From: Oceanospirillum sp048268485
Lineage (GTDB): Bacteria > Pseudomonadota > Gammaproteobacteria > Pseudomonadales > Halomonadaceae
Assembly (NCBI GenBank): GCA_048268485.1
Contig: JBLWVL010000006.1
Coordinates: forward strand, 1 to 64,000
DNA: 64,000 bases
Direction of reading: 5' to 3'
Made by a program: the position numbers and the translations under genes. This document shows, piece after piece, positions 16,616-24,163 of the stretch. How positions within the stretch are numbered: position 1 is the first letter of the stretch; every line of letters begins with the position of its first letter. Under the pieces are notes generated by a model, which had not been told where the DNA came from, did no database searches, and saw only the letters and a list, made by a program, of their open reading frames with translations.

Positions 16616-17719
16616 TTAAAAAGCTTTGAAATCATTACTATCCTGCGTCATCAACTGCATCAGCCTTGGATGAACAAATAGCTTCTCCTTACCTGATACA
16701 ACCTCATCCAAAACGCCAACATCTACCAACTGCCGTAAATAACCTGAGGCTGTCTGCCGCTTAGCAATATCACGCTCAACAAGATTCGAGATCCGGCAAT
16801 ATGGCTGCTCAAAAATCAGCTGAACAAGCTCATAGCTGTATATTTTGGGCAACTGCTGACGGATATAGTCCGTTGTACTTTCCATCAGCACCTTAATCGC
16901 CGAGATTTTATCACAAGTCCATTTAGCCGTTTCCTCTACGCCTTTCAGCATAAATAAGAGCCATGACTCCCAGCTTCCATCCTGTGTCACCTGGTTAAGC
17001 AGTCGATAGTAGTCCTGCTTGTTATGCACGATAAAGCGACTAAGGTACAGGATTGGCAGGGTCAACAGCTTCTGTTCAATGAGGTAAAGAACATTCAGAA
17101 TACGTCCAGTCCGGCCATTGCCATCATAGAAGGGGTGAATAGCCTCAAACTGGTAATGGCTCACAGCCATCTTGATGAGAGGATCTAACTCATCCGCCTC
17201 ATGCAGAAAACGCTCCCAGTTTGTCAGAAGATCTCGAATAACCGCTTCACCTGACGGCGGAGTATAAATAATCTCCCCCGTTGTCTGATTACCAATCACC
17301 GTTCCAGGAACCTTTCTGACATCCATCTCGGTATGCTTTAGGGTACTGCAAACTTCAATAGCCGTTGCGGTACATAACGGCTTTCGTTCTAACTGGATAA
17401 ACCCTTGGTACAGAGCGGTTCTGTATCTAAGCGCCTCTTTTGTCGCGTGGTCTGCGCCGTTATCTTCGTTGGCATACTGAAATAAGCGGTCAGTAGTTGT
17501 GACGATATTCTCAATTTCAGAACTGTCTTTCGCTTCGAGAAGGGGTAGCAGGTTAATCAGCATACTCTGATTCGGAATCAACTCTCCTGCCTGTTTCAAC
17601 TCTGCTAATGCAGCGCGCGCCGATATACAAGCCTTTAAAACAGCACGGGTTTCTAAAAGGTCGGCATCTGGCGGAAGCAAGGGAAGTTGGTTATGAGGCT
17701 GATCGGCCTGCCAAGTCAT
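16616..17719 (-). CDS. Fic family protein (predicted AMP-transferase) with C-terminal winged helix
   Basis: 367 residues. The active site HPFYDGNGRTGRIL matches HxFx(D/G)GNGRxxR, so AMPylation of a target hydroxyl is expected. The N-terminal inhibitory helix motif (S/T)xxxE(G/N) is present as SSEIEN near residue 64, making it an autoinhibited class II Fic with no separate antitoxin needed. A C-terminal winged-helix region (ISNLVERDIAKRQTASGYL) suggests DNA binding. Start has GAGG upstream. It is the first gene after the attachment core, flanked on both sides by TGTCGA boxes. The target is unknown. Confidence 0.92.
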   Translation of the reverse strand: MTWQADQPHNQLPLLPPDADLLETRAVLKACISARAALAELKQAGELIPNQSMLINLLPLLEAKDSSEIENIVTTTDRLFQYANEDNGADHATKEALRYRTALYQGFIQLERKPLCTATAIEVCSTLKHTEMDVRKVPGTVIGNQTTGEIIYTPPSGEAVIRDLLTNWERFLHEADELDPLIKMAVSHYQFEAIHPFYDGNGRTGRILNVLYLIEQKLLTLPILYLSRFIVHNKQDYYRLLNQVTQDGSWESWLLFMLKGVEETAKWTCDKISAIKVLMESTTDYIRQQLPKIYSYELVQLIFEQPYCRISNLVERDIAKRQTASGYLRQLVDVGVLDEVVSGKEKLFVHPRLMQLMTQDSNDFKAF

Positions 17720-17737
17720 GTTTAAATTTCCTCAAAA

Positions 17738-17830
17738 TTTCGACACGTTATCGATAAAAACCATTTTATGTCGATGCCATAAACATGACAATTTGATATG
17801 TCGATTTTTCCTGTTTTTTTCGACACACTG
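17738..17830 (-). promoter_or_regulatory. TGTCGA boxes in the fic promoter region
   Basis: Four copies of TGTCGA or its complement: TTTCGACACG near 17738-17747, ATGTCGAT at 17768-17775, ATGTCGAT at 17798-17805 and TTTCGACACA at 17818-17827. Outer copies are inverted relative to the inner ones. Clustering ahead of a Fic protein with a winged helix suggests autoregulation; binding is an inference. Confidence 0.55.
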
Positions 17831-17832
17831 AA

Positions 17833-17950
17833 AGAGAGCGCCCGAAAGTTGAGCGCTTAACATTCAGAAACGTGCGCTCTTACCCCCCCTTATTATGAAA
17901 AGCACCTGCCAGTAACCTATATAACAGCAGCCATGAAAGCTGCTCGTTAA
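17833..17950 (+). other. structured leader ahead of a small gene
   Basis: Several hairpins: AGAGCGC near 17833-17840 can pair with GCGCTCT near 17875-17881, with an inner GAGCGC/GCGCT alternative; AGCAGC (17927-17932) pairs with GCTGCT (17939-17944). TATATAAC at about 17918 is a possible -10 region. Together with the downstream terminator this may be one short transcript. Confidence 0.35.
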
Positions 17951-17976
17951 ACATAATTCATATTGGGAGAATCAAA

Positions 17977-18069
17977 ATGACTAATAAAAATCCTAACTGG
18001 CCAACTAAAAACGGTACTAACAATCCATCCGGGAATGAACGTGGTAATAACCCGCCTAAACAGAAGTAG
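17977..18069 (+). CDS. 30-residue Asn/Pro/Lys-rich small protein
   Basis: ATG 17977 is preceded by TTGGGAGA at good spacing. The product begins MTNKNPNWPTKNG and ends GNNPPKQK: 9 Asn, 5 Pro and 5 Lys in 30 residues, no hydrophobic stretch and no cysteine, so it is probably disordered and basic. A strong terminator follows within 10 bases, supporting an independent transcript. I do not recognise the family. It is convergent with the darTG operon's last gene. Confidence 0.55.
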   Translation: MTNKNPNWPTKNGTNNPSGNERGNNPPKQK

Positions 18070-18073
18070 CACC

Positions 18074-18541
18074 CTAAGCTGCGGCTAGAGCCGCAGCTTT
18101 TTCTTTCTCATAATAGCGAGAGTAATTTCCTTCTGAATAGACTCTTTGCAGAGCTCGCTTTTCTTCTTCACTTAGCCCTTTGCTCTCCATTATTCGGTCA
18201 ATTGCTTGGCAAATAAACCCAAATGTCATCAAAGGCAATTGGTCTGACACATCAAAATTAGAGGAAAACTCAACGATTACCTCCCAACCCGGCTTGGTCT
18301 TGCCTTTTCTCCACTCTTTAAGTCTTTCCAGCTGAGCCTCTTGCCGAATGCGGCCTGAATCATTTTCTTTAAACTCTATAGGTATAAACTCGGCCAAGTC
18401 TCTATACGTCAATCCCGACAGCTCTTTTATGAGACTTATAAAGCGGCCAAAATAACACTTGCCTTCAGCAGCCATCACTTGAGTCAGAAAGCTTCTATTT
18501 CTTTTATTTTTAGCGCCATGCCATAGCGCTACATTCCTCAA
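18074..18541 (-). CDS. hypothetical protein, fourth gene of the darTG operon
   Basis: 155 residues, no recognised domain. It has a basic N-terminus (HGAKNKRNRSF), a middle region ELSGLTYRDLAEFIP and LERLKEWRKGKTKPGWEVI that could be a helix-turn-helix-like repeat, and a charged C-terminus ending in AAALAAA encoded by the opposite-strand terminator. It begins eight bases after the 18550-19212 gene and is likely cotranscribed with it and with darG. No role in DarTG is known to me. Confidence 0.6.
   Translation of the reverse strand: MRNVALWHGAKNKRNRSFLTQVMAAEGKCYFGRFISLIKELSGLTYRDLAEFIPIEFKENDSGRIRQEAQLERLKEWRKGKTKPGWEVIVEFSSNFDVSDQLPLMTFGFICQAIDRIMESKGLSEEEKRALQRVYSEGNYSRYYEKEKAAALAAA
18076..18107 (+). 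terminator. terminator of the small gene
   Basis: AAGCTGCGGCT (18076-18086) pairs perfectly with AGCCGCAGCTT (18089-18099), then TTTTCTTT. On the other strand the same bases encode the alanine-rich C-terminus of the 18074-18541 gene (ending AAALAAA). Confidence 0.85.
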
Positions 18542-18549
18542 TGAAAGCT

Positions 18550-19212
18550 CTAAAGCTGCAAAAAAGACAGGTTAAAGTCATGACTCAAGTAAGCAAGAGC
18601 TTCAACTTCAGCATCATTAATTTTAAACTCAGCCCCTGGATAAATTTGGTCGAACACATTAATAACGCTTTCTCGCTGCATTGAGCTCAACAAGGTTTTA
18701 TCGAGAATGGACTGATAAAACTCTGAAAGATGACTGACAGCCTCTTTTTTATTCATCCCCCGATTACGTTCAACCCATTCTTTTTGAGGTCGATACTCAT
18801 CACAACGCCTTTCAATAAAAGCTATCAAAGGTTGAAAAAGAAGCATTTGTTGCTCTGAAAAACGAGCGGATGCAAAAAAAATCTTAATACTGTCAGACCA
18901 AAGAGAATGTATGCCAGATACCTTTATGTCCTCTGAAAACAAGTCTGAATCATCAAAACCCAAGTAGTCTTGCATAGACTGAAAGATCGGATAAATCCTC
19001 GTCTCTGCGAGACGTTTGGAAATTCCATTCTTGCCTAAATTATCAAGACTTCGATCACTCAGTTGAATATCTTGCTTCAGTATACGTGCTAGCTGCTTCA
19101 CCTTACTTCTGGCAGATATTTGCATACCAAATAACTTTGCCACTTCATCAGGTGATTTCAGGAAAGGGTTGTGGGCTAATATTGGATTGATAACAACGCG
19201 GTCATTAGACAT
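18550..19212 (-). CDS. hypothetical protein, third gene of the darTG operon
   Basis: 220 residues, soluble, helical, no family recognised. The N-terminal part (LFGMQISARSKVKQLARIL) and the C-terminal part (EVEALAYLSHDFNLSFLQL) have no cysteine clusters or known catalytic motifs. It starts 22 bases downstream of darG, so cotranscription is likely. A/T content is higher than in darG. It may be an accessory gene or an independent passenger. Confidence 0.6.
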   Translation of the reverse strand: MSNDRVVINPILAHNPFLKSPDEVAKLFGMQISARSKVKQLARILKQDIQLSDRSLDNLGKNGISKRLAETRIYPIFQSMQDYLGFDDSDLFSEDIKVSGIHSLWSDSIKIFFASARFSEQQMLLFQPLIAFIERRCDEYRPQKEWVERNRGMNKKEAVSHLSEFYQSILDKTLLSSMQRESVINVFDQIYPGAEFKINDAEVEALAYLSHDFNLSFLQL

Positions 19213-19234
19213 TGCTTCAGTAAACCTTGAGACC

Positions 19235-20314
19235 TTAAATTGCCGTCACATTCATTGACACCAACTGCAAGCGCTTCAAAGCCAGATCAAGCTTAGAAAT
19301 ATCAAAGAGCTTTAACTTGCGCTGAGCCCACTTCTCTCCGGCGGGCCAGTGACGTACACCTTCCTGTAATGCTCTAGGCTCAGGAGCCACATGCTCTTTG
19401 GCAAGCAACCAATCAACTGTTGATAGCAATTCAAGTCCAAACGGGGATTCAAAACCATCGATAAGTCTGGAGGCTTTTTCTAAGGCTGGCAGATACTCTT
19501 GAGCCTCGGTTTTCAAATACAGCTCCACCTTCTCGCGTTTGTCATCATTAAACCAGATCGTATCCAGTGGATCACAGTCACTGATGCGCTTATCGCTTTT
19601 TAAATAGCTGCCATCCAAAGCATCCAGCAGATGACGTAAACGGTCTGCATAGGGGCCATAGTTATTGGCCGTAAAACGCAGATCCAAAGGTTTCAGGCCT
19701 TCATCCTCGATTGCCCGCTCCAAAAACCAAGCAAGCTTCTGAATTTCGAGCAGGCTACATTCCATACCTAGCACCCAATATCGACGTACCAGCTCCGCAA
19801 TCAGGGCTCGGGGAACCGTCAGTTTTTCAACACCTTTGGGCTTGGCCACATTCTGATACTGATTGGTTGGCTCATAAATGAAGATATCCACGCCGCTCAG
19901 ATCACCCAAAGCCAGCTCAATATGAGGCTTCACATCACTCCAACGCAGGCCACCATTACCCGCACCCAACGGTGGAATAGCAATCGACGTTACCTGATGC
20001 TCCAGGATAAACCGACGAAGATCTGCCAAGCCCTCAGTAATCCACTGCATCTGAGATTTTGCTCGCCAGTGCTGCTTTGTAGGGAAGTTAATAATCCAGC
20101 GAGGGCCCATAAGCTCACCAGTACCCGTGACAAACATTCGACCAGTCTGAACTTCACCTGTCTTGCAGGCTTTAGCATAGGCAGCCATATTCTTCGGAAA
20201 GCGCTCTTTAAACATCAACGCGATGCCCTTCCCCATCACACCCACCGTATTGACGGTATTGACCAAGGCATCAACATCAGCATCAAGCAAATTGCCAGAG
20301 GTGTAATGAATCAT
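19235..20314 (-). CDS. darG: DarG antitoxin, DNA ADP-ribosyl glycohydrolase
   Basis: 359 residues. The N-terminal macrodomain (residues 1-150) shows MIHYTSGNLLDADVDALVN, the glycine-rich VNTVGVMGKGIALMFK and PPLGAGNGGLRW. It removes ADP-ribose from thymidine bases modified by DarT. The C-terminal region (from about residue 165, LIAELVRRYWVLGMECSLLEIQKLAWFLE in parts) is the toxin-neutralising domain. GGAG lies upstream of the start. It lies 24 bases after darT's original stop. The antitoxin is intact although the toxin is not. Confidence 0.93.
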   Translation of the reverse strand: MIHYTSGNLLDADVDALVNTVNTVGVMGKGIALMFKERFPKNMAAYAKACKTGEVQTGRMFVTGTGELMGPRWIINFPTKQHWRAKSQMQWITEGLADLRRFILEHQVTSIAIPPLGAGNGGLRWSDVKPHIELALGDLSGVDIFIYEPTNQYQNVAKPKGVEKLTVPRALIAELVRRYWVLGMECSLLEIQKLAWFLERAIEDEGLKPLDLRFTANNYGPYADRLRHLLDALDGSYLKSDKRISDCDPLDTIWFNDDKREKVELYLKTEAQEYLPALEKASRLIDGFESPFGLELLSTVDWLLAKEHVAPEPRALQEGVRHWPAGEKWAQRKLKLFDISKLDLALKRLQLVSMNVTAI

Positions 20315-20338
20315 CGTTTTCTCCAGAGTTTCATAGTG

Positions 20339-20983
20339 CTAAAAATACCATTTCGGCAAGCAATGAATATCCAGCTGCACACCGAGAGCTTCAGCCTGAA
20401 TATCTAATTCGGATTTTATCTGAGGCGTATAGCAGACAGCTCCGATCAGCGCATCAACTGGAACCTGCCGATAAATAAGGGCCTCCGCCTGATAGCGCTC
20501 AACTTTCTCGGGATCATTAGGGTCACGTTGAAAGTTCCGCTATTGCAATAATGGCCAATCAATGGCTCCAAGCTCACTCAGATCATTATAGTAATTAGCC
20601 GTCTCAGTGTACGCATGACGATCTGTAAAAACATAAGGCAGACCTAACTCCGCAACGCGATGTAGGCTGGACACCAAAATAACAATATCTTCATTTGCCA
20701 CTCGGGCAACCCCACCTCGACCAGTATGGATGTTGTACAGCATCGGCGAAAAGGGAGTGAAATAAAACGGAACGTAATTGTTCAACATCCCCCCTGGTGA
20801 CAATGGGACAGGCCTACGCCCCCTACGATCAATCAACTCCTGGTTACCAATAGTCACCCAATCTGGGGATTGAACGCTACTACCGCCCACATGCAGGCCA
20901 TTGGAAAAAATCCACGGTAAATTCTGGCGATGAGTGATACGCCAGATCAGAGCCTTATCGGGGTTAAGTGATGAGTATGCCAT
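20339..20983 (-). pseudogene. darT: DarT DNA ADP-ribosyltransferase, interrupted by an in-frame TAG
   Basis: Read straight through, the frame gives 214 codons of DarT (DUF4433), with IWRITHRQNLPWIFSNGL at the start and RYQAEALIYRQVP near the end. Codon 148 is TAG (20542-20540), in the context DWPLLQ-stop-RNFQRDPNDPEK. The alignment continues without gap after it, so one substitution is enough to explain it. The glutamate of the QAEALI motif (position 167), equivalent to the catalytic Glu of DarT (AEFLV motif), is beyond the stop. The 147-residue product should be inactive unless the stop is suppressed. Confidence 0.88.
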
Positions 20984-21082
20984 TTACAGAGTCTTTATAT
21001 TCATACTGAAAGCTGAAGGATAATGCAGAATCATCAGCATACCCAGCTATAGCGCTATTTTCTCATAATCCTGCTCGATTCC

Positions 21083-21184
21083 GTTCAAAACTCTTAAATT
21101 GCAAAGAACACTGTTCAAAAATAGATTTTTAAAGAATTGAACATACGTCTAAACTTATGTTCATAACTTTTTAAGTTTTGAACA
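21083..21184 (+). other. res recombination site with three inverted-repeat subsites
   Basis: Three imperfect inverted repeats precede the recombinase gene: GTTC...GAAC at 21083-21109 (27 bp), TGTTCA...TGAACA at 21112-21143 (32 bp) and TGTTCA...TGAACA at 21158-21184 (27 bp). The short-long-short lengths resemble subsites I, II and III of Tn3-family res, though the I-II gap is only two bases. The darT promoter is probably on the left side of this region. Confidence 0.7.
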
Positions 21185-21209
21185 CAAAGAAAAAATAGGG
21201 ATTAGGCAG

Positions 21210-21779
21210 ATGAGTGATTTGATTGGCTGGGCAAGGGTTTCGTCGGTAGGGCAGGATCTGGCAGGGCAAGTTGAAGAGTTAAAAGCAGCAGGCTGTAAAA
21301 AGATTTTTCAGGGTAAGCATTCGGGGAAGGCGGAAAGCAACCAAAACGCTTTGGATGAGATGCTGGCTTACATCCGGGAAGGCGATACCTTAGTTATCAC
21401 CAAACTCGACCGGTTGGGCCGGTCTTTGAAACAAGTATTGGAAGTGGTGGATCTGCTACGAGATAAAGGGGTTACCCTAAAAGCGCTACATCAATCTATT
21501 GATACCAGCAGAAGCGATCCGATGAACACCGCCATGCTACAACTGCTGGGGATGTTTGCCGAGATGGAGCGCAACTTTATTGTTGAGCGTACCTGGGCCG
21601 GTAAAGAAAGCTCTGGTAACTTTGGTGGCCGAAAGCCGCGACTGACTCTGCAACAAAAAGGTGAAGTACGACAGCGCTTCAGTCAGGGAGCCTCTAAAGC
21701 CGAGCTGGCCAGACAGTTTAACGTCAGCCGAATGACGATTATGCGGACTGTAGAGAATACAGAAGCGAGCAAAGCATGA
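21210..21779 (+). CDS. serine recombinase, resolvase/invertase type
   Basis: 189 residues. The catalytic domain begins IGWARVSSVGQDL (active-site Ser in the ARVSS block) with ITKLDRLGRSLKQ and GMFAEMERNFIVERT (the conserved LDRLxRS and E-helix). The C-terminal helix-turn-helix is SKAELARQFNVSRMTIMRT. Size fits small resolvases such as TnpR. It probably acts on the res site directly upstream. No tnpA transposase is found nearby, so it is either a transposon remnant or a stabilising resolvase. Confidence 0.9.
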   Translation: MSDLIGWARVSSVGQDLAGQVEELKAAGCKKIFQGKHSGKAESNQNALDEMLAYIREGDTLVITKLDRLGRSLKQVLEVVDLLRDKGVTLKALHQSIDTSRSDPMNTAMLQLLGMFAEMERNFIVERTWAGKESSGNFGGRKPRLTLQQKGEVRQRFSQGASKAELARQFNVSRMTIMRTVENTEASKA

Positions 21780-22096
21780 AACACAGCAATATGATCAAAG
21801 CATTGGAGGTCGCTTCCGACTACGGTATCAGCAGCATCCGGCAGTTATCTGTTTTTCTGCTGTTTGTGGATTATGAGGGATGTGATCTTTGTGAAGCCAC
21901 AGGTCTGACGCCAGATAGCTCAGAGTTTAAAGCCTATATGACGACTCTGAACAAGCTGATGCAGGGATCAAGATATCGGGGCTACGACGGGCTGAGGTTA
22001 TTAGAATACGGAGAGCAAACCGTCGGGAAACAACGGGCGGTGTTGCTTACCGGAAAGGGGCTGGAGCTGAAAAGGCAGATTACTCCTCTGATCTAA
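21776..22096 (+). CDS. hypothetical protein, winged-helix-like
   Basis: 106 residues, overlapping the recombinase stop by ATGA, so cotranslated with it. The sequence (ISSIRQLSVFLLFV, a middle helix with MTTLNKLMQG, and RAVLLTGKGLELKRQI at the end) resembles a MarR-like winged helix in which LTxKGxxL closes the wing. The function is not known; the link with a resolvase suggests a regulator of the same element. Confidence 0.6.
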   Translation: MKHSNMIKALEVASDYGISSIRQLSVFLLFVDYEGCDLCEATGLTPDSSEFKAYMTTLNKLMQGSRYRGYDGLRLLEYGEQTVGKQRAVLLTGKGLELKRQITPLI

Positions 22097-22097
22097 A

Positions 22098-22291
22098 AAA
22101 TAAAGTCGTCCGGGTGAATCGCTTTCAGATTGTATCGCGCCAGCGCATCATCAGGAAAATCTTTCAGGTTAAAGGTGATGATAACCTCTGCCCGTATTTG
22201 TACCGCTGAGGCAAGAACGTGCCCGAAACTGCCCGCTAAGGGCCGGATACATGACTCTGGCATCGTAGATGGCGCTGTGGTTAGAACTCAT
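22098..22291 (-). pseudogene. decayed PIN toxin, partner of antitoxin copy 2
   Basis: The minus strand reads MSSNHSAIYDARVMYPA and then LSGQFRAR, closely matching the intact PIN gene at 15793. An in-frame 30-base deletion is bounded by GGC repeats; a second deletion of about 180 bases is bounded by GTT and joins codon 25 to the codons near AAAVQTRAE, out of frame. The 3' end stops matching at about 22098, next to the recombinase-linked gene. The second conserved catalytic region is lost, so it cannot be functional. Confidence 0.85.
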
Positions 22292-22743
22292 CAGTAACCC
22301 AGCCCCAACTCCTGATCTAGTGCGGTCAGCTCTTCCAGTGTCTGCAGTCGCTTCTGCTCAAGTGCATCCTGATAATTGCGAAGATCTGCAAAGCGTACCT
22401 TACGGCGATTGCCGGAACGGTGGAAAGGGATCTCACCATCATCCAGCAGTTTTATCAGTGTCGGGCGGGAGATGTTCAGCAGGTCGGCTGCTTCCTGAGT
22501 GGTCAGTTCCGCATGAATCGGCACCAGCTTAACGGTATTGCCTTCACCCAGTTCAGTCAGTACATCCACCAGCATACGCAGGGCGCTGACCGGCATATTA
22601 ACGGAGTGGGTTTCCCCGCTCTGATCCTGAACCGATAGAGTTTGTACCTGTTCTTTAGTTTCCAGAATAGCGGCAAGCTCCTGGCTGCAGAGTTTTGCCA
22701 GTGCAGCCTCTTCTGCAGAGGGGAGTTGATTCTGTGTTTGCAT
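22291..22743 (-). CDS. excisionase-type HTH antitoxin, copy 2 (orphan)
   Basis: 150 residues, identical to the 15341 copy except for a few changes (NISRP for NVSRP in the recognition region, and NYQDALEQKRLQ for HYQESLEKNRLN near the end). It keeps its promoter operators, ribosome site (GGGAGG) and the stop-start overlap with the ruined PIN gene. It lies inverted relative to copy 1, about 6.5 kb away. It could neutralise the copy 1 toxin and repress both promoters. Confidence 0.85.
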   Translation of the reverse strand: MQTQNQLPSAEEAALAKLCSQELAAILETKEQVQTLSVQDQSGETHSVNMPVSALRMLVDVLTELGEGNTVKLVPIHAELTTQEAADLLNISRPTLIKLLDDGEIPFHRSGNRRKVRFADLRNYQDALEQKRLQTLEELTALDQELGLGY

Positions 22744-22767
22744 GGCTTAGCCTCCCAATGCGGTATA

Positions 22768-22822
22768 TTTGAATTATTCGCAAACGGGTAACATAAGGCA
22801 ACCTTTTTCGAATTATTCGAAA
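22768..22822 (-). promoter_or_regulatory. operator region of HTH antitoxin copy 2
   Basis: TTTCGAATAATTCGAAA (read on the minus strand, 22822-22806) is a perfect 8-base-arm palindrome. A second, weaker site (GCGAATAATTCAAA, 22781-22768) is next to the start. Both match the copy 1 operator pair in order and spacing class. Confidence 0.65.
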
Positions 22823-23081
22823 CCCGTTGCTGCGCTATTTTGCTGATTCCGGTAACCCTTCAAGACTGATAATGTTTGTCTATCTATCTTTTGCTGAAAG
22901 ATTACTCGGTTTTAAAAGGATCACGGATGGAAATCACGGACTATCACGCGAATGCCTCTAGCAGTATTGTCTGTGTTTGACTTCAATCATCGCTAGCTAT
23001 TTATGTTGACTGTCGGTGCACTGCAAGGCGACAAACCCAAACAGGATTCATCGCCTTTTTAGTCGTCCAAGATACTGCCTT
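22823..23081. other. intergenic stretch without recognised gene
   Basis: About 260 bp upstream of antitoxin copy 2. No convincing ORF, RNA or repeat is visible. It lies between two decayed loci and is probably scar DNA from several insertions and deletions. Confidence 0.4.
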
Positions 23082-23284
23082 TCACGCTCTGTTGATTTTA
23101 AAGAAAGTGCGTGGGCGGGTGTTGTCGGGTCGGCTGCCATCGGGGATTAGATAGCCTGCGGCTATCAGTGCTTTGGCGGCGCGATCTGGGCTTAGGCCTT
23201 CGGTGGCTTCACGCCATTGCCCCTTCGTCACTTTTCCGACATCGACAAGCTTAGTTGCGCTCTCTAAGCGAGTTAATGCCCAAT
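23082..23284 (-). pseudogene. C-terminal remnant, phage/plasmid primase-like (DUF927-type)
   Basis: The minus strand is open for about 66 codons ending at TGA 23084-23082: EDWALTRLESATKLVDVGKV, then EGLSPDRAAKALIAAGYLIP and RPRTFFKINRA. The pattern DRAAKALxxxGYLxP...R is like the C-terminus of DUF927 helicase/primase proteins from phages and plasmids. There is no start and no rest of the gene, and its 5' edge overlaps the end of the ABC permease. The identification rests on a short motif only. Confidence 0.4.
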
Positions 23285-24163
23285 CTTCGACAACATCTCC
23301 GGTCGCATAAAACGATCCACCAGCAGCATAAACAGTACCGATGGCACCAACAGAATCAGCGCGGTAATCGAAGCGATCTGATAGTTACCTTCCATACTGG
23401 CGGTATAAAGCAGCAATGGCAGTGTTGTGATCTCAGGGGCACCAACAAAGAAGGTGCCGGTAAACTCATCCAGCGATTCCAGGAACACAAAGATGCAGCC
23501 AGCCAGAATACCCGGCATCGCCTGTGGCAAACTCACGGTGAAGAAGGTCCGTATTGGCCCTGCCCCCAGGTTTCTGGCCGCTCTTTCCTGCAGAGGGTCT
23601 GTGGCAGAAAATGCGGCCACTGTGATCCAGACTGAGAACATCAAACCATGCACCGTATGCACCATAACGACCCCAGTAATGGTGCCGTTTAGTCCCAGAT
23701 CATAAAAAATACGCGCAACGTTCATATAAACCGCCAGATTTGGAAATGCCTGTGGTAATAAAAACAGCAGCATTACCAGTGCCCGAAACGGCAGACTACG
23801 TCGGGCCAGAGCATACCCCGCAGGTACCGACACCAATACACAAAGCAGTACCGTTAATAGAGCGATCCCGATACTGGTCAGCAAAGAACCGGAAGTATCA
23901 CTGTAGGGACTAAACACCTGCCCCCAGTATTTAAAACCCCACTCCACAGGTAGTTTATGAGGGAAATACCAGACTTCCGCCACTGTCCATAACAGCAGGT
24001 TCAGCACCGGGCCAAAAATCAGTAATGCCAGTACCAGTAGAAATACCCCCTGTAGCCAGAAGCTATAGCGGCTATTTCTCAAATACCCCTGCAAGCGAGT
24101 CATCAAGCCTGTAGGTTTATCTGCAATCTGACTCATTGGAGATTGAGATACAGGTTCTATCAT
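23273..24163 (-). CDS. ABC transporter permease 2 (spermidine/phosphonate type)
   Basis: 296 residues, six predicted membrane spans with an EAA loop (QERAARNLGAGPIRTFFTVSLPQAMPGI, in parts) that docks on the ATPase. It belongs to the PotC/PhnV type of binding-protein-dependent permeases. Its start overlaps the stop of permease 1 by ATGA. It is the last gene of the four-gene transporter operon; its 3' end abuts the primase-like remnant, so the operon is at the edge of rearranged DNA. Confidence 0.88.
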   Translation of the reverse strand: MIEPVSQSPMSQIADKPTGLMTRLQGYLRNSRYSFWLQGVFLLVLALLIFGPVLNLLLWTVAEVWYFPHKLPVEWGFKYWGQVFSPYSDTSGSLLTSIGIALLTVLLCVLVSVPAGYALARRSLPFRALVMLLFLLPQAFPNLAVYMNVARIFYDLGLNGTITGVVMVHTVHGLMFSVWITVAAFSATDPLQERAARNLGAGPIRTFFTVSLPQAMPGILAGCIFVFLESLDEFTGTFFVGAPEITTLPLLLYTASMEGNYQIASITALILLVPSVLFMLLVDRFMRPEMLSKIGH

